A model generated the notes under the pieces. That model was not told the origin of the DNA. It was given only the letters and a program-made list of their open reading frames with translations, and did not search any database. Both the position numbers and the translations under genes were made by a program. Of a stretch of 64,000 bases of DNA, positions 46,743 through 57,830 are shown piece after piece; the first letter of the stretch is position 1, and the number at the start of each line of letters is the position of its first letter. The DNA comes from Cordilura impudica (lineage: Eukaryota > Arthropoda > Insecta > Diptera > Scathophagidae): NCBI GenBank assembly GCA_963682025.1, contig OY821519.1, positions 191,899,867 through 191,963,866 on the forward strand, read 5' to 3'.

Positions 46743-47052
46743 TCAATCCAAAAAAGCTTGTTTTATTTCCTCAATAACAGTTAAATATTTTTTAATTGTA
46801 TGATCCTGTGTAATATTACTATTTTCAAAGTTTTCAGTTGCTTGGGAATGTTTTTGCAGATATTGAAAATATTTCAATATTTCAATATTCAATATTTCAA
46901 TATTTCAATATTCAATATTTCAATATTTTCAATATCTGCAAAAACATTCCCAAGCAACTGAAAACTTTGAAAATAGTAATATTACACAGGATCATACAAT
47001 TAAAAAATATTTAACTGTTATTGAGGAAATAAAACAAGCTTTTTTGGATTGA
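46743..47052. repeat. Perfect 139-bp inverted duplication
   Basis: 46743-46881 is the exact reverse complement of 46914-47052, with a 32-bp spacer of TTTCAATAT units. The right arm is the original hAT coding strand (IKKYLTVIEEIKQAFLD); the left arm is the copy. Confidence 0.9.
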
Positions 47053-47784
47053 TTTAATCAATTTAAGGATTTAGAAAAAACATTACAGTTTATATTGTAT
47101 CCACACAAAATAGAATTTAATAATTTGGAATTAACCGTGTTCACTTGGTTAGGTATTGAAAATTTGGAAATGGAATTAGCAGAATTCCAAAACAGTTTTA
47201 TATGGAAAAATAAATTTGAAAATTTAATTACAGATTTGCAAAAACAGGATTTAGAAAATAATTCTGACAATAAGAAAAATATATTCGAACAAAGAACTGA
47301 TAATATAATGTTAAAAGAATATGACTCTTTACCAGATACAATTAATACAATGAAAAAACTGGCAAATGCTCTTTTAACAATGTTTGGTTCAACATACATA
47401 TATATGCGAAACTTTATTTTCATCCATGAATTTTATAAAATCCACGCAAAGTAATAGACTTTGTAATGAAATGACTACCGCATGTGTAAAAGTAATGAAT
47501 TCCAAGTATGAACCAAATATACATCAATTATCTGAAAATAAACAACAACAAGTTTCGCATTAAATGTGTGTATATGTATAATTTTTTTGATATTAATTTT
47601 TCTTTGTTGTTTTATTATAAAATAATAATCATACATATAATATGTTCGAATAGTAAATAAAATCATATTTACATGTATTTTTGTTAAATCTTTAATTACT
47701 AAAATAATACTTGACCCGTAGGTTGATATTACAAAAAAATAAATGCAATTTTGACTCACTTGTCAAAAAGGTTCGCCATCGCTG

Positions 47785-48480
47785 CCCTAAACCATGCGTT
47801 TAGAGGCCCTATCTCTTAGGTCCAACTAATTAGATATTGAACATAAGCACACAACAAATTTGAGTAGATATGAAAATGTTCATATCGGATGCCATACCTT
47901 TAGGGGACCGGGTCGAAAAATAGACCGATCCTGACCATATTTGGTAAAATCAATTATTGTTTCCAAAAAATATATAAACAAAATTTAAGAAAAATCTCTG
48001 CAATATATTTGTTTTTTTCATAGATTTAAGTGAATATTGCGAAGCAGCTTTATATGGGGGCTATCACTGAGAATTGTCCTATAGAGTTTATTTTTGGACT
48101 ACTGATAAATGGATGTAATGAACATACACAAACCCAGTTTGGCCGATATCGATATGATAATTTCGATATTATGGCAATTGAAGTCGATCTCACTGGGGTC
48201 ATTCGTATGGGGAAATTGGAAGTTATCCAATTATTCAGAAATAAATTCAATACCAACTAAATGTTGTTGTTTTAAGTTTAAAGTTTTATTGAAAAGTGAA
48301 AAAATATTTTGAAACAAATGTAAATAAATAATTTTAATTTCAAACCACACTAAATCATAATAAATAAAGTAGTTATAGCATATAATGTTAGAAGTATTTT
48401 TGATTATTTTAACAGGGGAGTAGTTCTGAAATTGAACCAATTTTCTCCAATTTCAATCGGGTTCTTATATATAAATAAAC
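47785..48480 (+). mobile_element. 780-bp GTCY repeat, partial copy H
   Basis: Starts CCCTAAACCATGCGTTTAGAG directly at the hAT end and is forward-oriented, opposite to copy F. It is recognisable to about 48222, then a 190-bp unrelated stretch, then CCAATTTTCTCCAATTTCAA matching the family again. The microsatellite is missing. Confidence 0.6.
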
Positions 48481-48873
48481 TGCAAATTTTAAAAAATCAT
48501 ACATACAAACAAATATTCATAATAGCTAATAATCCAAAAATTAAACAAGAAAATTGTAGTCTGTGTGGACGGAGTATATAATAACTTATACAATGAGTTA
48601 CAGGAAATCATCCTAAATTGTTGCAGTTGCTTAAGTAATTATGTATTTGAATCATTTTGTTTATTTTTTTGTTTCCAGTTTAGTTATGATTGGAATGTTG
48701 AATGTGGGCTGAGCTCGCCGGATTGGGAGGGTTCTTAACTAACTGAAACAGTGAGCTAACTGCAAGAGAATAAAAAAAATTCATTTCAATGCAAAAAAAA
48801 ATTATTACTAAAAAAATAAATCTAACGAAACTTCAGTAAAGCGATAGATGTTAAATGAATATTGAACTTTATC

Positions 48874-48905
<32 letters not shown>

Positions 48906-49240
48906 TACTTTACCTCTTATATCTAGTTACCTATCATTCCCATATATCAAAAGCTCACTCTTCCATTTTTAAAGCATTTTTAACAATTTTTTTATTTAAA
49001 AAAAAAATGATCCTACTTGAACAATGGATAAGAAATAAAAATATTTATAATATAAAGCTAATAATAAAAAAAATTAGCACCTATGGAATTACAAAAAAAC
49101 AAATCTTTAGCAAAAAAAAATAAATTTTATAAAATAAATTGTTATATTATATTCACATTAGTACCTACGTCTGTATTTATTTAGTTCATTTGTAAATTAG
49201 TATGAACGTTTATATGTTGTAACTTACATTTACTGATCCT
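48481..49240. other. Gene-free A/T-rich stretch
   Basis: A 60-base remnant near 48544 (AAGAAAATTGTAGTCTGTG) recalls the 780-bp repeat start. Otherwise nothing recognised. Confidence 0.5.
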
Positions 49241-49260
49241 TTTATTTTTTTGTTTTTAAA

Positions 49261-49399
49261 GGATGACGATGGTACAAAAAAAAATCCAATATATATATGA
49301 TGAATTTATTAATTCCATTGGTTCAGAACATGCCGATGAATTAAGCTTAATGCACCTGCTTCAGTCTGTAGAGATAGAAAATTATTTTAATGCATCATA
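49261..49399 (+). CDS. Candidate terminal exon of an unrecognised gene
   Basis: TACTGAT and a T-rich tract ending TTTTTAAAG precede an open stretch MTMVQKKIQYIYDEFINSIG ending ELSLMHLLQSVEIENYF, Asn-Ala-Ser, TAA. The 45 codons have the look of a conserved, acidic helical C-terminus. No upstream exon was found; it may be the last exon of a transposon or host gene. Confidence 0.3.
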
Positions 49400-50640
49400 A
49401 AAAAAACTTTACAATTCGGGTTAAAAAAATATAATTCATTAAGTATCAAAATTACAACATAAAACCCATGCTATAAAAAAAGATTAACTTTACATACTAA
49501 AATATTAAAAACTTTTTATCTTATACAAGTATACTACTTTAAAATTATAGAAATAGTTTAGGCAGTTTTCTTTTCCTTTTTACATTAAATAATGATAGCG
49601 TTGTCGACACTAGCCTCAACGCTTTATTAAATCGTTACTGTTGTAATATTAAGACTGAGCTTTTTTAAAACTAAGCTTTGCAAAAAAAAAAAAATGTAGT
49701 GACGTCATAGCGACGCAGAAATAAATTGTATAATAAAATTTAATTTAGATGAAATAAATAGTTATTTCCTCAATACAATTGTATCAAGGTATTATAGGTA
49801 TTATACATAATTACGGATGCGATGAAATTCTTATACTTCTTTTGGTCCTTTTTATTACTGGTGCGGATTGAAGTGAGCTGTTGGTACTCCAGACGTTGTA
49901 CTTAGAAGTAGTTGCTTCTGTTAATTTAGCTATATTTTTTTCATTTACCTTCAAGGGTTTTGTTGTAAAAATGTGAAAGTCCAGTTAAGGCTGTGTGGTT
50001 CTACCACAAGAAGTCCAATCCTTCTGATAGTTGCAACCTTTTTTTTTTTTTTTGTGTTTTGAAAAACTCGTATATTTTATCAATTTAAAAAAAAAAACAA
50101 TTTAAATTTAAAAACTTAAATGTCGGATTCAAGAATCTTTAATTTTTCTTCAGAAATCAACCTTAGTCTTTTCTGTCCAAACAAGAAGAGAACAAAAAAA
50201 CACCTTTCTTTCCGGGAATGCTGGCCAAAAAAAAAACTTTTTATTTCTACACTATTGTATTTGACTATCTGTCAATCATCAGCGATGTATTTCAGATGGT
50301 ATTATCGTCTAAAATTAGATGTTTTTATCCCAAAATTAAAGCAGTTGTTCAGACTCCTAATTTTATTATTTGATTATAAAAAGTGGTGTATGTTAAGGCA
50401 TATAATTATACCTGCCATGGTATTACTGTTCATAATCTGCTTTGTAAAATTATTCTAGCATGCTACACAAAATGTAAAAGTAGCTTTAAAGACTGGATGC
50501 TGAGTAAAAGCTTTAGTACTCACTCGCTAAAACAAAAGCAGGACTTTAATTAATTTAATTCTCTACACTAACATTGAATAATAAAAAAAAATCGGCAACA
50601 AAATCCAAACTATCTGTGGTCATAAGTGTATATAGAAAAT
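49400..50640. other. Gene-free stretch
   Basis: No gene recognised. A 112-codon frame at 50120-50458 is Leu/Ile/Lys-rich and matches nothing I know. Confidence 0.4.
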
Positions 50641-50649
50641 AAGACTAAA

Positions 50650-52130
50650 CCACTGTTTAGCCTTCTTCATTTATATTAGTAATGCATTCGATACCCCCTC
50701 GCACGACAATGCTGGGAAGCTGATTAAACTGGTTCAAATATTATCTCATTTTAAAACGAATCGAGTTGAAAGCAACAGCAAATTCAGTGAAGAAAAGCAA
50801 TCATATCATTGAGTTCCTCTAAACTAGGCCCAATACTATATATTATGTACACAAGTGACATGCTTAGTGCGCTTAAAAATACCACAACATTTGCCTAAAC
50901 ATATGACACTGCTACCATTGTTTCACATAAAAAAACAAGTAAGAAAATTATAGTCGGTCTAGACCGACTATACGATACCCTATACCATGCGTTCAGAGAC
51001 CCTATCTCTTAGGCCCAACTAACTGGACATAGAAAATAGGCAAAAGCCAAATTTGAGTGAGTCTTTATTAATTTTTTTTGGTTGCAGATATGAAAAAGTT
51101 CATATCGGATTCTATATCTATATGGGGACTAGGTCCAAAAATGGACCGATCCTGATCATGTTTGGTAAAGTCTCTTGTATTTTGCGAAAATATATACAAA
51201 CAAAATCTGAGGTGAATCAGTGCAATATTTTTTTTTTAATAGATTTAAGCGAAGATCGGGAAGCAGATCTATATGGGGCCAAAGGGATCATTTTTGGACT
51301 ACTCATTAACGAACGTAATAAACGCATACAAAACCCAATTTGAGTAAGATCTCTATGACAATTTGGATCTCATGGCAATTTATGTCGATTTCATAGGGGT
51401 AATTTGTATGGGGGCTAGGTCTGAACATGGACCGATTCTCACCAATTTCAATAGCGTTCATCCCATGGCAGCTAAAAGCTTATATACCAAACTTCATCAA
51501 AATATATTCATATTTGCGACCTGCAGTTTGATTAAAAGCTTTACATGGACACACAGACGGACGGACGGACGGACGGACATTGTTAAATCAACTCAGAAAG
51601 TGATTCTGTCTAGATCAAAAATTTTTGGTAGTTACAAACAGCAGCACAAAGTCATTATACCCAAACCACATAGTGGTATAGGGTATAATTAATAATAATA
51701 CTATGTAAAATCAACTCGATATTGTAATAAAATGGTGCCATGACAATGTATTAGAGATAAATCCTGCAAAAACAAAACTAATATCAGTGATGCTAAAACT
51801 TCATGACCAACAGTGTCTACAGTACTAGCAATAACATAAACACAGCAGCACATATATTGCACCTGTCAATACCTACAAATATCTTGAAGTATCTTGAAGT
51901 ATGGAAAGCCCTCATAGAGAACGTTTAAAAGAAAATTCGAAAAAATACGTACCTGCTCTTTCATTTAATGCAAATATTCGACATCAAGTATTCTAAAACA
52001 GGCCTATATTTATCTCGCAGAATACTATATTATACACAGGATTACAGCACAGGGACTGCAAAATATTGCGGAACACTACAAAATACACAAAACGTATTAC
52101 TAGAAATTCTATAAAAAAAATCAATTGCAA
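50650..52130 (+). pseudogene. Second non-LTR retrotransposon RT, split by copy I
   Basis: Left part (50650-50934): FFIYISNAFDTPSHDNA, then a frame-shifted LGPILY-like region, and DTATIVSHK just after a decayed YADD. Right part (51688-52130): IVIKWCHDNVLEINPAKTKL, the KT motif after the catalytic centre, then a decayed thumb and RHQVF, and ITAQGLQNIAEHYKIHKTYY in the tail. Copy I of the 780-bp repeat sits exactly between. The style (S/N-AFD-T-x-x-HD-x-L, then W-x-x-x-N-x-L-x-INP-x-KTK) fits the Jockey group. Confidence 0.55.
50935..51687 (+). mobile_element. 780-bp GTCY repeat, copy I
   Basis: Complete ends, perfect palindrome, five GGAC units. It lacks about 35 bp after the microsatellite (GATTCTG joins directly to TCTAGATC), an internal deletion. 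Confidence 0.75.
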
Positions 52131-52139
52131 ATGATAACA

Positions 52140-52465
52140 ATGTGTTCAGGAATAACAACATAGAGCACAATAGCAACATCATCAACAATAACAGCATCAC
52201 CATCAATAATAACATTAATACCAACATCATGAACAACAGCGATAATAACAACATCAGAAATAACATATCAAACAAGAGCAACAAATCAAGCTATAATACT
52301 GGCTCCGACAAAATAGGCAATGATAGCAACAACTACAACGGTAACTACAATAACTTTATCGACAAAAAAATTATCAATAACAACATCATAAACATCCGAA
52401 TCAACAGCAACAACAACTTATTCAGCAACAATTGTACGTTCGAACACATACAACACCACTAGAAA
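52140..52465 (+). repeat. Low-complexity AAC/ATC-rich tract
   Basis: About 320 bases of degenerate AACAACATC/AATAAC triplets. It gives a 106-codon Asn/Ile/Ser-rich frame that I regard as non-coding. Confidence 0.6.
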
Positions 52466-53034
52466 CAACACCAACTATATACTACACAATTTTTCGCACA
52501 AAACTAACCCCAAACAACCCAGCGAAAGACCGCAACGTATTTAATGTAAAAAGTATCTATTATACAACAATGGCAAATGAATTTTTTTAATGATGCAAGA
52601 TTTATTTGTGCCATCGATCACGGTTAAAACACAAGACGACGACCAGAAGGTCGTTTTAAGGTTGACCAACACAAAAACAATTACAAAAAAAAAATTCTAA
52701 CCGCATGCATACCAACAACATTAAATAAATTACACATGTGAGTATAAAATAAATTGAACCTGCACACCAGCTAATAGGCTTCGCGGGATATATTACTCAA
52801 TAAATTAAAATGAAAAACAGGCTACCGTTGAGAAATGTTTTTAAAATTTATGATAGCATGTGTGCCTGTAAAATTTCGCTTTCTTAGATTATTAGAGAGC
52901 CAGTCAGTGAGTCAATAGTAAACATAAATATTATGTTTATTGAACCAAAAATTACAATCCTATGCCAAATTTTGTACTCATATTTTTAGAACACATTAAA
53001 CTGCTAATATGTAAGATTACCCTTAAAATATTTA
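52466..53034. other. Gene-free stretch
   Basis: Nothing recognised. Confidence 0.5.
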
Positions 53035-53185
53035 TACCGTATACCACTATGTGGAGGATATATAATGAGTTTGTGCTGGCACTGGAAATTACTAAAAAAT
53101 ACTTGCCGTACATCTGCCTGTTATTATGTGTGTCCCATGTATATGTGTGTCTATTTGAACCTTGTAATCAAACCAGAGGATAAAA
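53035..53185 (-). mobile_element. 780-bp GTCY repeat, left-end remnant N
   Basis: TATACCACTATGTGGAGG, AGTTTGTGCTGGCACTGG and TTTGAACCTTGTAATCAAAC follow the order of reverse copies, but the microsatellite is lost. Confidence 0.45.
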
Positions 53186-53675
53186 ATATAAATAATTATA
53201 AATGACAAGCTTCTCCTGATATCAAAGTAACCTTTAACCTTTTCATAACAAAAATGATTTTTTTAGAATCTTATTTAGTTAACGATTTTTGATCCTAAAA
53301 TACCAATAATAGTTTATAAAGAGGTTGGAAATGTGAAAGCATTTTACTCTACAACACTTAGGACAATTACTGTAATACAAGTTGCCTTTAAAGTAAATTT
53401 TAGTAAAAGATAACTTTAGCTAAAGTAAGCAATGAAGTTACCTTTAACTGTTTTTCGTTATTACAACGTTCCAGTAAAATAAAAATAAAATTTTTGATAA
53501 TGTGGTAACACCAAAGGTATCCCGATTACTTTTGACCAAATGAATTGCATTACAAAAATACGTAGTGGCAACGTTATTTTATTTGTTTGCAAACAAACAA
53601 TAAAAACGTCTTTGCGAAACCAAAAAACAGGCAGCCTCTAGTGCTAGGAATAAATAAATTTCTATAAAGAACAAA

Positions 53676-54262
53676 GAATTTGGCATCAAACGCAGTCAAG
53701 GGGGTAAACTGCGTTTGCCACTGTCCACTGGTGACATAATGCATGCTGAAGTAAATTTGGGTTCGGAATTGGGAGCCGCCTTGAAAAAGTTCATGGATAA
53801 TGGAAAATTAGTGTCTGATGATTTGGTGGTCAATACGGTTGATAAGAATTTGGACAAATCTGAATGTGAAAGTGGTTTTTTGTTAGACAGTTTCCCACGT
53901 ACCGTGGTACAGGCTGAGAAGTTAGGTGAATAATTGGCCAAAAGAAAATCTGAATTGGATGCTGTTATTGAACTTGCCACTTATGAAAACTTGTTGGTGC
54001 GTCGCATAACAGGACGCTTAATATAGATTTGTAGTGATCATTCATATCATGTGGAATTTACACCACCTATAGTATTCAGGAAAGATGATATTACCGATAA
54101 ACATTTGATCAAACGAAGCGATGATAATGTTGAAGCTTTAACAAACGCTGGTAATTGTATCATAAAGAAACCGAACCTTTCATGCCGCCCGTAAATCCAA
54201 TGATGTTTTTTGCCAAAATTGACCAAAACATTTTACATCAACATGAACAGAAAATGCAATCA
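53676..54262 (+). pseudogene. Adk2: Adenylate kinase 2 (mitochondrial type) retropseudogene
   Basis: Adenylate kinase interconverts ATP, ADP and AMP. The readable part has [40 protein letters not shown] and [19 protein letters not shown] (the NMP-binding part and FPRT), a stop at 53931-53933, then [29 protein letters not shown] of the [14 protein letters not shown] and finally FAKIDQ of the C-terminus. The N-terminal P-loop is replaced by a shortened [12 protein letters not shown] segment. There are no introns, several stops and a shortened middle. An A19 tract at 54444-54462 may be the remnant of a poly(A) tail, so retroposition of a spliced transcript is likely. Confidence 0.7.
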
Positions 54263-54461
54263 TGATTCGGAATGTTTTAAAGAAAACTATTTGATAGAAC
54301 TTTTACCTAATTTTGATAACTTTTATCATTTCATCGGACTCCCAGAGATTAAAGAAAATCCGTTAATATTATATAAAGTCTTGCAAATTTAACTTCATAA
54401 ACTTTATTGCTAAAACGAAAAAAAATGAAAATTCTACTGCTACAAAAAAAAAAAAAAAAAA

Positions 54462-55413
54462 ACAAGTAAGAAAATTATAGTCGGTTTAGATCGACTATAC
54501 GATACCCTATATCATGCGTTTAGAGACCCTATCTCTCAGGCCGAACTAACTGGATATAGAAAATAAGCATAAACAAAATTTGAGTGGGATTTTTATTAAT
54601 TTTTTTGGCTGCAGATATGAAAAAGTTTATATCGGATGCTATATCTATATGGGGACTGGGCCCAAAAATGGACCGATCCTGACCATGTTTGGTAAGGTCT
54701 CTTGTATTTTGGAAATATATACACAAAATTTGAGAAGAATCAGTGCAATATTTTTGTTTTTTCATAGATTTAAGTGAAGATCGGGAAGCAGCTCTATACG
54801 GGCATATGACTAAGAGTTGTCCCATAGGGATCATTTTTGGACTACTGATTAATGGGTGTAATAAACACATCAAACCCAATTTGACCGAGATCTATATGAT
54901 AATTTGGAACTTACGGCAATTTAAATCGATTTCATAGGGATCATTTGTATGGGGGCTAGGTCTGAACATGAACCGATTCTAACCAATTTCAATTGCGTTC
55001 ATCCTATGGCCGATGAAAGCTTATATACCAAACTTCATCAAAATATATTCATATTTGCGACCTGCAGTTTGATTACAAGCTTTACATGGACACACAGACG
55101 GACGGACGGACGGACGGACATCGTTAAATCGAAACAATTTCACTTGCGTTCATCCTGTGGCCGATAAAAGCTTATATACCAAATTTCATCAAAATATATT
55201 CATATTTGCGACCTGCAGTTTGATTACAAGCTTTACATGGACAGACAGACGGACGGACGGACTGACGGACGGACGGACATCGTTAAATCGAAACAGATAG
55301 TGATTCTGATTCGATCGGTATAATAAAAGATGGGTCTAGGTCAAATATTTTTGGTAGGTCCACACAGCAGCACAAAGTCATTATACCCAAACCACATAGT
55401 GGTATAGGGTATA
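54462..55413 (+). mobile_element. 780-bp GTCY repeat, copy J, with internal duplication
   Basis: Complete ends. The segment from about 55000 to 55130 (GCGTTCATCCTATGGCCGAT through the GGAC tract) is repeated at 55146-55290, giving two microsatellites in tandem. It starts directly at the A19 tract. Confidence 0.75.
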
Positions 55414-55835
55414 AAAACAGTATGAGTCCGTTCACAGGGGAGATGTGTAAACATCTACAAATTTTCCAATTGTATTTCAGAAAGTATCAAATGATTTCAG
55501 AAAACATCAAATGTATATCAGAAATTACAAATATATTTCAGAAAATACCAATTGAATTTCAGAAAAGATTTATTGAAATTCAGAATTAAAAATTAGTTTA
55601 CCCTACAATACCGAAAATTTATTATTGTTTCTATTAGTTATTTAGAGAATTTTTGACCGATTTTGAAGTCATAATTTTGAAAAAAAAACACGATTATATC
55701 GTCACCTAAAATGCAAATGGCAGTAACTTACATAAAGTTAAAATTGACTTTTTGTATTGTAGTTACGGACTTTTACTTAAAAACTTCTATTTTACCATAA
55801 ATTTGTTTTCCTAAATAAAAATCCATCTTTGTTTT

Positions 55836-56650
55836 TATACCCTCTACCACTATGTAGTTTGGGTATAATGACTTTGTGCTGCTGCTTGTAACTACCAAAA
55901 ATATTTGACCTAGACCCATCTTTAATTATACCGATCGAATCAGAATCACTATCAGAATCACTATCTGATTCGATTTAACGATGTCCGTCCGTCCATCCGT
56001 CGGTCCGTCCGTCCGTCTGTGTGTCCATGTAAAGCTTGTAATCAAACTGCAGGTCGCAAATATGAATATATTTTGATGAAATTTAGTATATTAGTTTTTA
56101 TCGGCCATGGGATGAACGCAATTTTAATTGGTTAGAATCGGTTCATGTTCAGACCTAGCCCCCATACAAATGATCCCTATGAAATCGATTTAAATTGCCG
56201 TAAGTTCCAAATTATCATATAGATCTCGGTGAAATTGGGTTTGATGTGTTTATTACACCCATTAATCAGTAGTCCAAAAATGATCCCTATGGGACAACTC
56301 TTAGTCATATGCCCATATAGAGCTGCTTCCCGATCTTCACTTAAATCTATCAAAAAACAAAAATATTGCACTTATTCTTCTCAAATTTTGTGTATATATT
56401 TCCAAAATACAAGAGACCTTACCAAACATGGTCAGGATCGGTCCATTTTTGGGCCTAGTCCCCATATAGATATAGCATCCGATATGAACTTTTTCATATC
56501 TGCAGACAAAAAAATTTTTTAAAATCCCACTCAAATTCGGTTTAGCTTATTTTCTATGTCCAGTTAGTTGGGCCTATGGGGTAGGGTCTCTAAACGCATG
56601 GTATAGGGTATCCTATAGTCGGTCTAGACCGACTATAATTTTCTTTTCTG
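55836..56650 (-). mobile_element. 780-bp GTCY repeat, copy K
   Basis: Reverse copy with CCGTCCGTCCATCCGTCGG and the palindrome near 56615. It occupies the spacer of the foldback-like element. Confidence 0.7.
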
Positions 56651-56856
56651 TTCAGCTTGATTCTAAAATGTGAGTATTAAGTTTAAAGTTTGTTTTATGA
56701 TGTTTTTTGCTTCTCCTGTAAAAAATAAAAATATTAGTTACGGCCTTTTGCATTTTAGGTGACGATATGTAGTTTTCAAGAGGTATTACAAACCCAGTGT
56801 AATACTTAAAAAAATATATTTTTATATAGCGTTCTGACTATTTTTCTGAGACTGTA

Positions 56857-57475
56857 TTGACATTTTCCGAAACTCAATTCATATTTTCTGAAGTTAATTT
56901 AATAATTACTGATATACATTTGATGTTTTCTAAAATACATTTGATATTTTCTGAAACACATTTGATAATTTCAGAAATACTTTTTATGTTTTCTGAAATA
57001 CATTTGATGGTTTCTGATATACATTTGATAATTTCTGAAATACATTTGATAATTTCGGAGAAACATTTGATATTTTCTGAAACACATTTGATAATTTCAG
57101 AAACTCAATTGATATTTTCTGAAATTCTATTGATATTTTCTGAAAGACAAATAATACTTTCTGAAAATCAATTGATGCTTTCTGAAATACATTTGATATT
57201 TTCTGAAACACATTTGATAATTTCAGAAATATATTTTATGTTTTCTGAAATACATCTGATGTTTTCTGAAATATATTAGATAATTGCTGAAATACATTTG
57301 CTGTTTTCTGATATACATTTAAAATTTTCTGAAATACATTTGATGGTTTCTGAAAAACATTTGATAATTTCGGAAATAGATTTGATATTTTCTGAAATAC
57401 ATTTGATAATTTCAGAAGCTCAATTGATGTTTTTTGAAAATCAATTGATGTTTTCTGAAATAAATATAAATATTT
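56857..57475 (+). repeat. 21-bp minisatellite, about 29 units
   Basis: Units such as CATTTGATATTTTCTGAAA plus two bases, period 21. Because the period is divisible by three, open frames of 140 and 88 codons with a seven-residue FSEIHLI repeat arise; I do not regard them as genes. Confidence 0.8.
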
Positions 57476-57830
57476 TCACCTTCTTCAAAGTTTTCCTAGT
57501 ATTTAGCTTTTTAAGCTCACAGCACACCAAGCGGTTCTGCTTACTAAAAAAGTTCTGTCAATAGCATATATCTGTGATTTTCTAGAATAACCGCGTATGT
57601 CATAAAATCAAAATATTCAGGAGAGCCAAAAAACTTTATATTTTAACTTTATATTAACGAAAAAGTTTTCTGATTTGCTAAACAGACAGCGATCTCGGCG
57701 GTTCTGCTTACTAAATACACTTACATACAATTACAAATGCCACACACTGATTTTCCCTTACAATTTTTTTGTGATTGTATTGTGAAATTGAATTTTAACC
57801 CCCGTAAGTGCATAGATGTTTACACATCGA

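Larger units (their letters stand above)
44668..47563 (+). pseudogene. hAT transposase (ZBED5/FAM200-like type), disrupted
   Basis: Starts MSAVKKLKMND, then a BED-type finger region RPYQTEWFGKYGAIE and ILCLICKEN, with an in-frame TGA at about 44794. Next come EEEKKELFSEKLKEYK, then SIALDENTGISGCAQLAVF (first acidic residue of the core). Copy G interrupts after FADTFM, and the frame resumes with IVYVTTDGAPSMIGKN (second Asp). RWLSRGQVLNRFVDLLE, WLNDLMFCCDITKHFNEL and finally KYEPNIHQLSENKQQQVSH complete a typical hAT C-terminus. Further stops occur near 46533-46570. A 139-bp segment is duplicated in inverse order at 46743-46881, breaking the frame again. Confidence 0.75.
40842..47784 (+). mobile_element. 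hAT transposon carrying nested insertions
   Basis: Perfect 16-bp terminal inverted repeats CAGCGATGGCGAACCT (40842-40857 and 47769-47784) of hAT type. The transposase gene (44668-47563) lies near the right end. A non-LTR element (about 41320-44470), copy G of the 780-bp repeat and a 139-bp inverted duplication are nested in it. Without them the element would be about 3 kb, normal for the group. The 8-bp target duplication expected for hAT is absent: GTATAGGG on the left faces CCCTAAAC on the right, which are inverted, not direct. Confidence 0.75.
55436..57830. mobile_element. Foldback-like element with 21-bp subrepeats in both arms
   Basis: Inverted matches occur in consistent order: GATGTGTAAACATCTA (about 55452) with its reverse complement near 57810-57826; 21-bp TTTCAGAAA..ATC units (55470-55575) with the long array at 56860-57470; and a 30-base block ATCGTCACCTAAAATGCAAA (55699) with its reverse complement at 56748-56767. 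Copy K lies in the middle. Arms are unequal because the right array is much longer. Long terminal repeats built of short tandem units are the hallmark of FB/Galileo-type elements. Confidence 0.5.

Noticed and set aside
52142..52462. Asn-rich 106-codon frame as a gene
   Set aside because: It is simple AAC/ATC triplet sequence between transposon remnants.
56857..57279. 140-codon frame as a real repeat protein
   Set aside because: It is a direct consequence of a 21-bp period; start and end follow the array, not gene signals.
55470..57475. CRISPR-like array
   Set aside because: Units are contiguous without unique spacers, and the window is eukaryotic.
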